NCBI GenBank assembly: GCA_031293105.1
Contig: JAUMSA010000003.1
Coordinates: 1 to 5,616 of the forward strand
Reading direction: 5' to 3'
DNA from: Butyricicoccus sp.
Lineage (GTDB): Bacteria > Bacillota > Clostridia > Oscillospirales > Butyricicoccaceae
Length of the DNA stretch: 5,616 nucleotides
The notes under the pieces were generated by a model that had not been told where the DNA came from, searched no databases, and saw only the letters and a program-made list of their open reading frames with translations. The translations under genes were made by a program, and so were the position numbers. Shown here in pieces: positions 1 to 5,616 of this stretch (the stretch's first letter is position 1; each line of letters begins with the position of its first letter).

Positions 1-69
1 ATGCTATACTATAAAAAACTGTTTGGTTATTTGACCAATGCCCATGCAAAGGAAGGTGGCCGGCCATGA
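1..69 (+). CDS. Possible C-terminal end of an upstream gene (partial)
   Basis: Frame 1 is open from the window edge to a TGA at 67-69, giving 22 codons that read MLYYKKLFGYLTNAHAKEGG and then Arg-Pro. The other two forward frames are closed by stops at 12-14 and 32-34. The stop overlaps the ssnA start as ATGA (66-69), the same 4-base arrangement seen at the ygfK/hydA junction, which favours a real upstream operon gene. The piece is too short to assign a family, and 22 open codons can easily occur by chance. The alternative is that these bases are an untranslated leader; a promoter-like -10 lies in the same stretch. The ATG at position 1 need not be the true start, since the gene would begin upstream of the window. 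Confidence 0.45.
   Translation: MLYYKKLFGYLTNAHAKEGGRP
2..10 (+). promoter_or_regulatory. Possible extended -10 promoter element
   Basis: TGCTATACT fits the extended -10 pattern TGnTATAAT with one mismatch, and lies in the most A/T-rich part of the window. It would start transcription near position 17, about 50 bases before ssnA. The -35 region is outside the window, so it cannot be tested here. This conflicts in interpretation, though not physically, with the reading of 1-69 as the end of an upstream gene. Weak evidence. Confidence 0.2.
50..59 (+). promoter_or_regulatory. Ribosome binding site of ssnA
   Basis: AGGAAGGTGG ends 6 bases before the ATG at 66 and pairs well with the 16S 3' end. 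It supports 66 rather than the out-of-frame ATGs at 39 and 44. Confidence 0.7.
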
Positions 70-1409
70 ATCAGATTTTATACCACGGGACAGTGATGAC
101 GAACGACCCAGCACAAGATATGCTGGAAAACGGCGCCGTCGTCTGGGAAGACGGAACAATTTTAGAGGTTGGATTATCGAATGCGATGCTGCAAAAATAT
201 CCGGATGCCAAACGGTGCGACGCGCGGGGCGGCATCATCTTTCCAGCGTTTATTAATGCCCATCATCATATTTATTCGGCATTTGCGCGCGGATTGTCGA
301 TTCCCGGCAACCAGCCCACCAACTTTTTGGAAGTCCTAGAGGGCACTTGGTGGAATATTGACCGTCATTTGACCCGTCGCATGACACGGTATTCGGCCTA
401 TATGACCTTGCTGGAATGCATCCGTTCGGGTGTGACAACCGTGTTCGATCATCACGCTTCGTTTGCTGAAATTCCAGGCAGTTTGTCCGAAATCGCGCAG
501 GCAGCGCAGGAACTCGGCGTTCGAGCCTGCTTGTGCTATGAAATTTCCGACCGCGATGGGCCGGAAAAAGCCCGGCAATCGGTGCAGGAAAATGTCGATT
601 TTGCACGTGTCTGCCAAGCGGACACGACTGGTATGCTGGCCGCTTTGTGTGGCATGCATGCCTCATTTACCATTTCCGAGCAGACCATGGAGTTGGCACG
701 TCAGCAAACCGAAAGCGGTTTCCATATTCATGTGTGCGAGGGAGCCTATGACCGTGACCACTGCCGGGAGACCTACCACGAAACGGTGGTGGAACGGCTG
801 GAGAGGCATGGCATTCTGGGGCCGCAGACAATTTGCGGACATTGCGTTTATCTGACTGATTCCGACCGGGAAACCTTGGCTCGTACTGGGACGGCTGTGG
901 TGCACAATCCGCAGTCCAATATGGGCAACGCGGTCGGCACGACGGATGTGCTGCGCTTGTTCCAGGCCGGTGTGCTGGTCGGCTTAGGAACCGATGGTTT
1001 TACGAGCGATATGATCGAGTCCATGAAGCACGCGAATGTACTGATGAAACACGAAAACCATCATCCGTCAGTAGGTTGGAATGAAACTTTTGTCATGGCG
1101 TTGCAAAACAATGCGACGCTGGCGGCCCGGCATTTTGACGGTACATTTGGTGTTTTGCAGGTAGGTGCCCATGCAGATATTATTGTTTCTGATTATCAAC
1201 CATTCACGCCTCTGCGGGCGGATAATTTCCAAGGGCATTTGCTGTTTGGTATGAATGGTCGTAACATTACCACAACGATATGCAACGGACGAATTTTGAT
1301 GGAAAATCGGGAAGTCCGCTGCGTCGATGAAGAAAAACTGCGATATGAATGTCAACGAGAAGCCGGAGCCTTGTGGCAGGTTTTGTGTGGAGGTGACCGC
1401 AATGAGTGA
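66..1409 (+). CDS. ssnA: SsnA-type aminohydrolase (amidohydrolase superfamily)
   Basis: A 447-residue metal-dependent hydrolase, close to the roughly 440 residues usual for SsnA. It is cytoplasmic: no signal peptide or membrane segment is seen. The N- and C-terminal beta-sandwich parts flank a TIM barrel with the expected metal ligands: H66 and H68 in NAHHHIYS, H222 in FHIHVCEG, H259 in GHCVYL and D310 in LGTDGF. The FDHHAS, HNPQSNMGN and late GAHADIIVSDY motifs align with E. coli SsnA and with deaminases of the guanine deaminase/TrzN type. The start at 66 has a good ribosome binding site; the stop overlaps ygfK by 8 bases. In E. coli, ssnA lies beside ygfK and xdhD, and the family is linked to selenium-dependent molybdenum hydroxylases and anaerobic purine breakdown. 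Hydrolytic removal of an amino group or opening of a C-N bond in a purine-derived intermediate is inferred; the exact substrate is not evident. Confidence 0.93.
   Translation: MNQILYHGTVMTNDPAQDMLENGAVVWEDGTILEVGLSNAMLQKYPDAKRCDARGGIIFPAFINAHHHIYSAFARGLSIPGNQPTNFLEVLEGTWWNIDRHLTRRMTRYSAYMTLLECIRSGVTTVFDHHASFAEIPGSLSEIAQAAQELGVRACLCYEISDRDGPEKARQSVQENVDFARVCQADTTGMLAALCGMHASFTISEQTMELARQQTESGFHIHVCEGAYDRDHCRETYHETVVERLERHGILGPQTICGHCVYLTDSDRETLARTGTAVVHNPQSNMGNAVGTTDVLRLFQAGVLVGLGTDGFTSDMIESMKHANVLMKHENHHPSVGWNETFVMALQNNATLAARHFDGTFGVLQVGAHADIIVSDYQPFTPLRADNFQGHLLFGMNGRNITTTICNGRILMENREVRCVDEEKLRYECQREAGALWQVLCGGDRNE
1389..1396 (+). promoter_or_regulatory. Ribosome binding site of ygfK, deciding its start
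   Basis: GGAGGTGA, a near-perfect anti-16S match, sits 5 bases before the ATG at 1402, inside the end of ssnA. It selects 1402 over the in-frame upstream ATG at 1327, which would add 25 residues without family similarity and overlap ssnA by 83 bases. Confidence 0.85.
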
Positions 1410-3033
1410 TACTATGCGTGGCGTGGCCTTTCCGGAATTACTGAAATGCGCGTTAGCTGAATACCGAAAAAGTCAGAGCTTTTATCATGTGCCGGTACGA
1501 AAGGTTGCAAGGGAGGACTCCATGCAGTTTGCCGGCCGACCACTTTCTCTGCCAGTCGGTCCGGCGGCTGGTCCTCATACCCAACTGGCACAAAATTTAA
1601 TTGCCGGATTCGCCGCTGGGGCGCGTGTCTTTGAACTGAAAACCGTCCAAATTTTAGAGGGTGAGGCACTGGAGATTCAAAAGCCCTGCATCTATGTCGA
1701 TGATGAAGCCTATAACATCGAGTGGTCGACCGAACTAACCGTTCAAGAAGCTGCTGAGGAGTATATCAAAGGCTATCTGGCGTTGCTGTTGTTGGCCAAA
1801 GAGTGCGGGCTGGATGGCGATTTTCAGTTCCATATCAGCGTAGGCTATGATTTAGCGGGCATCCAGAGTCCCAAGATCGATTGGTTTTTAAATACTATGC
1901 AGGATGCGTCCAGCAGCCCGTTTTGGCAAACATGCTTGCAGCAAGCAGAGGCGTGCTTGCCACTGTTTGAACGAGTGGATGCGGCATTTCTGCATTCCAT
2001 CAATCCCCATGTCTCTAATTTTGTTACCCTATCCACCATGCACGGATGCCCGGCGGATGAAATTGAGCAAATCGCCGCGTATTTGATCGAGAGGAAGGGA
2101 TTCCACACCTATATTAAGTGCAATCCGACGCTAATCGGATACGACAAAGTTCGGAAGCTGCTAAATGATTTGGGGTACGGTTATGTTTCCTTCGATCACA
2201 GTCATTTTGAGCACGACATGAAGCTGCCGGATGCGGTTGCGATGATCGGCCGCCTGCAAAGGCTGGCACAAGCACATGGCGTTACCTTTGGTGTAAAGCT
2301 TACGAATACATTTCCGGTGCAAATTCGGCACGAGGAACTCGCTGGCGATGCGATGTATATGTCCGGCAAGCCGTTATTCCCGTTAGCCATCCAAGTTGCA
2401 TGCACGCTCAGCCAGGCCACCGAGGGATGTTTGCCGATTTCTTTTTCGGGCGGAATCGATACACATAACATTCAGGCAGTTTTGTCCTGTGGCATCGCAC
2501 CTGTCACGGTGGCGACGCTACTGCTCAAAGCGGGTGGATATCGTAACCTGACACGTCTGGCAGATTTGGTGCGTGCATCCATCCCTCAGCAGGTCGATGT
2601 TGCTAAACTAGAAGCTCTGTGTCAGTCCATTCTACAAGACCCCTATTACCGGAAGACGGAAGGAAAGAAAAAACAGGTGCCGCCCAGCACGCCCCCGACG
2701 GCCTGCTTCCGGTGCCACAACTGTGTGGACGTCTGTCCCAACCGGGCCAATGTACCGCTGCCTGGGTTGAAAGCAGCTGTACATCTGGACTCCTACTGCA
2801 ACGAATGCGGCAACTGTGCGTGCTTGTGTCCTTTTGGATACATTCCCTATCGGGATAAGTTTACCTATTTTGAAGCCGAGGTCGATTTTGCGGCTTCGAT
2901 GAATGATGGCTTCCTTAATCGAGAAAAATATCGTCTGAACGGCGTTGTTTCTACCGATTTTTCTGCTTTGCCGGAAGAGTTGCAGCGAGTCGTGGATACG
3001 TTTCTTGCCCAGAAAGCCGGGGTGAGCGTATGA
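1402..3033 (+). CDS. ygfK: Short YgfK-type flavin/iron-sulfur reductase (lacks central NAD(P)H/FAD domain)
   Basis: A 543-residue protein matching the two ends of YgfK, called 'putative selenate reductase subunit'. Residues ~1-415 form a dihydroorotate dehydrogenase-like FMN barrel: PVGPAAGPHTQ (51-61), FELKTVQ with K80, LSTMHGCP (210-217), KCNPTL with K239, GVKLTNT (K299, N302), and a likely FMN phosphate loop SGGI (349-352) followed by LLKAGGY (374-380). A Lys/Pro-rich linker of about 16 residues (~419-434) leads directly to two 4Fe-4S motifs: C435, C438, C441, C445 and C466, C469, C472, C476. E. coli YgfK is about 1,000 residues because a GltD-like FAD/NAD(P)H module sits at this junction; here it is absent with no frame break. 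The result resembles PreA, the catalytic subunit of bacterial dihydropyrimidine dehydrogenase. Reduction or oxidation of a purine-derived ring is inferred; selenate reduction is unproven for the family. It overlaps ssnA by 8 and hydA by 4 bases. Confidence 0.9.
   Translation: MSDTMRGVAFPELLKCALAEYRKSQSFYHVPVRKVAREDSMQFAGRPLSLPVGPAAGPHTQLAQNLIAGFAAGARVFELKTVQILEGEALEIQKPCIYVDDEAYNIEWSTELTVQEAAEEYIKGYLALLLLAKECGLDGDFQFHISVGYDLAGIQSPKIDWFLNTMQDASSSPFWQTCLQQAEACLPLFERVDAAFLHSINPHVSNFVTLSTMHGCPADEIEQIAAYLIERKGFHTYIKCNPTLIGYDKVRKLLNDLGYGYVSFDHSHFEHDMKLPDAVAMIGRLQRLAQAHGVTFGVKLTNTFPVQIRHEELAGDAMYMSGKPLFPLAIQVACTLSQATEGCLPISFSGGIDTHNIQAVLSCGIAPVTVATLLLKAGGYRNLTRLADLVRASIPQQVDVAKLEALCQSILQDPYYRKTEGKKKQVPPSTPPTACFRCHNCVDVCPNRANVPLPGLKAAVHLDSYCNECGNCACLCPFGYIPYRDKFTYFEAEVDFAASMNDGFLNREKYRLNGVVSTDFSALPEELQRVVDTFLAQKAGVSV
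3019..3026 (+). promoter_or_regulatory. Ribosome binding site of hydA
   Basis: GGGGTGAG lies 3 bases before the ATG at 3030, within the last codons of ygfK. Spacing is short, so reinitiation at the overlapping ATGA (3030-3033) probably contributes to translation. Confidence 0.6.
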
Positions 3034-4394
3034 CAACCGTCATTCAAAATGGTACGCTGGTATTTGCTGACCGCTGCAAGAAGGCGGACATCCAAATCGA
3101 AGGCGAAACCATTCGAGCGATTGGCCCAGATCTGCAAGGTGATCGGGTGATCGACGCGACCGGATGTCTGGTATTTCCAGGCTTTATCGATGGGCATACC
3201 CACTTGGACATGCCGGTTTCCGGCACGGTTACATCGGATGATTTTGCTTCGGGCAGTACGGCTGCGCTGGCGGGCGGCACGACCATGCTGATCGACTTTG
3301 CAACCCAGGACAAGGGTGATACGCTGGCGCATGCTCTGGAAATCTGGCACAGTCGGGCAGATGGCAATTGTTCCTGCGATTACGGCTTTCATATGGCAGT
3401 AACCGACTGGAATGCGCACACTCGTGCCGAACTGCATGAGATGGCCGCTGCAGGGATCACTTCCTTTAAATGCTATTATGCCTATGATGCACTGATGCTG
3501 AGCGACCCCGAGATGTATGATATTCTGTGTGAAATGAAGCAAATCGGCGGTGTTTTGGGCGTGCATTGTGAAAATGGTCCGGTGCTAAACCAGCTGCGAG
3601 AAAAGGCCTTGGCCGAAGGTCATACCGATCCATCCTGGCACCCAAAGACCCGTCCCGCCTTGGTGGAAGGGGAGGCTGTCAGCCGCTTTTTGCGTATCGC
3701 CGCTTTGGCTGATGTACCGGCGTGGATTGTCCATTTGTCAACCGAGGATGGTCGGCGCGAAATTGCGTTAGCTCGAGCACGCGGGCAAAAAGTCTGGGTT
3801 GAAACCTGTCCGCAGTATCTGTTTCTGGATGAAAGTGTGTACGAAAAGCCGGATTTTGAAGCCGCGAAATATGTCTGTTCGCCGCCGCTGCGCAGTAAAG
3901 CAGACCAGCAAAGTTTATGGGAAGCGGTGCAGCAGGGCGAGATCGATATTGTATCAACCGATCATTGTTCGTTCCATTTTCATGGGCAGAAAGAGATGGG
4001 TCGTAGCGATTTCACCCAGATTCCAAACGGTATGCCGGGCATTGAGCACCGCCCGGTCGTGATGTATACGGCTGGTGTGGCTACCGGGAAAATTACCGTA
4101 TCGGATTTATGCCGGATACTGGCTGAAAATCCGGCTAAGATGTTCGGGCTTTATCCGAAAAAGGGTGCACTGGCCGTGGGAAGCGATGCCGATTTGGTTA
4201 TTTTTGACCCGACAAAGAAGACTACGATTTCGGCCAAAACCCAATATCAAAACTGCGACTATACCCCCTATGAAGGCTTCCAAACCGCAGGATGTGTGCG
4301 GGATGTCTTTTTACGCGGTACCTATGCCGTTCAAAATGGTAAGGTGGTTGAAAACGGACTGGGCCGCTACATAAAACGAGAACAATCGAGGTGA
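3030..4394 (+). CDS. hydA: D-hydantoinase / dihydropyrimidinase family cyclic amidase
   Basis: A 454-residue cyclic amidase, the usual length for D-hydantoinases, predicted cytoplasmic. The full binuclear metal site is visible: H56 and H58 in DGHTHLD, the lysine expected to be carboxylated K147 in TSFKCYYAYD, H179 in VHCENG, H235 in IVHLSTEDG and D311 in STDHCSF. WVETCPQYLFLDE, CSPPLR, PNGMPGIEHR, NPAKMFGLYPKKG and GSDADLVIFDP follow in family order; several are near identical to E. coli HyuA (D-phenylhydantoinase). The family opens hydantoin or dihydropyrimidine rings to N-carbamoyl acids. Between ygfK and a molybdenum hydroxylase, it most likely opens a reduced ring from purine breakdown, possibly the one YgfK produces (inference). 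The start overlaps the ygfK stop by 4 bases; the stop is 6 bases before the next gene. Hydantoinase is the closest label; the physiological substrate is not shown by the sequence. Confidence 0.92.
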   Translation: MTTVIQNGTLVFADRCKKADIQIEGETIRAIGPDLQGDRVIDATGCLVFPGFIDGHTHLDMPVSGTVTSDDFASGSTAALAGGTTMLIDFATQDKGDTLAHALEIWHSRADGNCSCDYGFHMAVTDWNAHTRAELHEMAAAGITSFKCYYAYDALMLSDPEMYDILCEMKQIGGVLGVHCENGPVLNQLREKALAEGHTDPSWHPKTRPALVEGEAVSRFLRIAALADVPAWIVHLSTEDGRREIALARARGQKVWVETCPQYLFLDESVYEKPDFEAAKYVCSPPLRSKADQQSLWEAVQQGEIDIVSTDHCSFHFHGQKEMGRSDFTQIPNGMPGIEHRPVVMYTAGVATGKITVSDLCRILAENPAKMFGLYPKKGALAVGSDADLVIFDPTKKTTISAKTQYQNCDYTPYEGFQTAGCVRDVFLRGTYAVQNGKVVENGLGRYIKREQSR

Positions 4395-4395
4395 T
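4388..4395 (+). promoter_or_regulatory. Ribosome binding site of the xanthine dehydrogenase gene
   Basis: GAGGTGAT, fully complementary to the 16S 3' end, ends 5 bases before the ATG at 4401 and overlaps the hydA stop. It favours 4401 over the in-frame ATG at 4437, although the latter also has a usable AGAAGG (4426-4431). Confidence 0.75.
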
Positions 4396-4400
4396 GGGGA

Positions 4401-5616
4401 ATGCTGACGAATATTGCCGAAGAGCAGAAGGGCTACATGTTGACAATCAACGGTAAAACATATACGTTTGCTGGCGACCGAAAATTGTTGGATGTTCTGC
4501 GCAATGATCTGCGGCTAAAATCGGTCAAGGACGGTTGTTCCGAAGGGGCATGCGGCACATGCACGGTGCTCATCGACGGCAAGCCGGTCAAGGCTTGCGT
4601 GCAGAAAATCTCTCGCTTGGACGGTAGAACCATTCAGACCGTTGAGGGTTTGAGTGATTATGAAAAAGAATTGTATGTCTATGCGTACGGGGAAGCAGGT
4701 GCGGTACAATGTGGGTTCTGTATCCCGGGTATGGTCCTCTGTACCAAAGCACTGCTGGACAGCAATCCCACCCCTACACGGGAGGAGATCGCCTTTGCAC
4801 TGCGTAACAATTACTGCCGCTGCACGGGCTATAAGAAGATCATTGACGCAGTCGAGATTGCGGCAGCTCTCAAACGCAGCGGCGGCCCGATTCCCAAACC
4901 GGAAGCCATTCATGGCATCGGACAACGTGTCCACCGCATCGATGTGCGGGAAAAAGTGCTGGGTACAGGCAAGTATACCGATGATTTTGATGCCATGGAT
5001 TTTCCGGGAATGGTCTATGGCTCGGCGGTTCGTTCGGCCTATCCGCGGGCGAGGGTTTTGTCCATTGACAAGCGTCAGGCCGAACAGGTGCAGGGAATTT
5101 TGTGTGTGGCAACGGCGGCGGATATTCCAGGTCAAAACAAGATTGGGCACATCAAAAACGATTGGGCGACACTCATTCAAGTGGGCAACATCACACGGTA
5201 TTTGGGCGATGCCATCGCGCTCGTGTGCGGAGAGACTTTAGAAGCTGTTGAGCAAGCAAAAAAGCTGGTCAAGGTTGAATATGAAGAATTGCCTGCGGTT
5301 TTTGACCCGGTCAAAGCCATGCAGCGTGATTCGCCGTTTGTTCACAAGGAAGGTAATATTCTAGCGTTTGAGCATCTGATACGCGGCAATGCAGACGAAG
5401 CTATTTTAAATTCGGCGCATGTGGTAACCCGAGACTATGAGACTCCCTTTACTGAGCACGCTTTCTTGGAACCCGAGTGTGCGGTTGCTTGGGCAGATCG
5501 GGAAAAAGGGGAAGTGACCATTTATTCCTCCGATCAGGGCGTGTATGCCACCCAGCACGAATGCTCGATGATGCTTGGCCTGCCGCCGGAAAAGGTTCAT
5601 GTCATCAATGCCTTGG
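4401..5616 (+). CDS. xdhD: Selenium-dependent xanthine dehydrogenase-type molybdenum hydroxylase (C-terminus beyond window)
   Basis: The first 405 residues of a fused 2Fe-2S/molybdopterin hydroxylase; the family is about 850 residues, so roughly half is missing. Residues ~13-90 are a plant-type 2Fe-2S ferredoxin domain (C46, C51, C54, C66). Residues ~95-157 are the second, helical 2Fe-2S domain (C104, C107, C139, C141). From about 172 the molybdopterin domain begins: VLGTGKYTDDF (186-196), then EHAFLEPE (352-359) and SDQG, whose Q379 aligns with the glutamine near molybdenum in xanthine dehydrogenase. The window ends just before the expected glycine-rich GGGFGG motif. No FAD domain lies between the parts, unlike eukaryotic enzymes. 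The fusion and neighbours fit the class whose molybdenum centre carries labile selenium; no in-frame TGA (selenocysteine) occurs in the visible part. It should oxidise xanthine or a related purine, or run in reverse on urate. E. coli XdhD has lost most of these cysteines; here all eight are intact. Confidence 0.92.
   Translation, partial: MLTNIAEEQKGYMLTINGKTYTFAGDRKLLDVLRNDLRLKSVKDGCSEGACGTCTVLIDGKPVKACVQKISRLDGRTIQTVEGLSDYEKELYVYAYGEAGAVQCGFCIPGMVLCTKALLDSNPTPTREEIAFALRNNYCRCTGYKKIIDAVEIAAALKRSGGPIPKPEAIHGIGQRVHRIDVREKVLGTGKYTDDFDAMDFPGMVYGSAVRSAYPRARVLSIDKRQAEQVQGILCVATAADIPGQNKIGHIKNDWATLIQVGNITRYLGDAIALVCGETLEAVEQAKKLVKVEYEELPAVFDPVKAMQRDSPFVHKEGNILAFEHLIRGNADEAILNSAHVVTRDYETPFTEHAFLEPECAVAWADREKGEVTIYSSDQGVYATQHECSMMLGLPPEKVHVINAL

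Noticed and set aside
31..36. TTGACC as a -35 promoter box
   Set aside because: No matching -10 is present 16-18 bases downstream; the following sequence is the ribosome binding site and ssnA start.
38..256. 72-codon open frame beginning near 38-44
   Set aside because: It overlaps ssnA in another frame, is rich in Arg/Gly as expected for a shadow, and has no separate support.
1327..1401. Longer N-terminus for ygfK from ATG 1327
   Set aside because: The 25 added codons are the ssnA C-terminal coding region in another frame; no family similarity, and ATG 1402 has a near-perfect ribosome binding site.
2865..3566. 233-codon open frame on the minus strand across the ygfK/hydA junction
   Set aside because: It lies opposite two well-supported genes, has no recognisable domain, and its composition is that of an antisense shadow.
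4515..5180. 221-codon minus-strand open frame and the 195-codon plus-strand frame at 4654-5241
   Set aside because: Both lie inside the xanthine dehydrogenase reading frame, which shows all eight conserved cluster cysteines; no family similarity in the alternatives.
4401..5616. Selenocysteine-containing enzyme
   Set aside because: No in-frame TGA in the visible part; selenium in this enzyme class is a labile cofactor ligand, not selenocysteine.

Overview
The window is a tightly packed, single-direction operon segment from what looks like an anaerobic bacterium of the Bacillota (Clostridia-like). That guess rests on strong GGAGGTGA-type ribosome binding sites, roughly even base composition, and a gene set typical of purine-fermenting and selenium-dependent molybdenum hydroxylase loci. 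The genus cannot be named from the sequence.

Layout, all on the + strand: (i) bases 1-69, either the last codons of an upstream gene or a leader with a promoter-like -10; (ii) 66-1409, SsnA, a metal-dependent aminohydrolase; (iii) 1402-3033, a YgfK-type ('putative selenate reductase') flavin/Fe-S protein in an unusually short form that lacks the NAD(P)H/FAD module normally in the middle of this family; (iv) 3030-4394, a D-hydantoinase/dihydropyrimidinase-type cyclic amidase (HydA/HyuA); (v) 4401 to beyond the window end, a selenium-dependent xanthine dehydrogenase-type molybdenum hydroxylase with its 2Fe-2S domains fused to the molybdopterin domain. Neighbouring genes overlap by 4-8 bases or are separated by 6 bases. 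No stretch over 300 bases lacks a gene, and no RNA genes, mobile elements, CRISPR arrays or terminators are visible.

Together the genes match the ssnA/ygfK/hydA/xdh set known from the E. coli ygeW-xdhD region and from gut bacteria that degrade urate and other purines anaerobically. A plausible job (inference) is stepwise purine opening: the molybdenum enzyme hydroxylates or reduces the purine, YgfK performs a ring reduction or oxidation, and the two amidohydrolase-superfamily enzymes open rings or remove amino groups. The most notable point is the short YgfK. It resembles the PreA subunit of bacterial dihydropyrimidine dehydrogenase and should need a separate electron-transfer partner.
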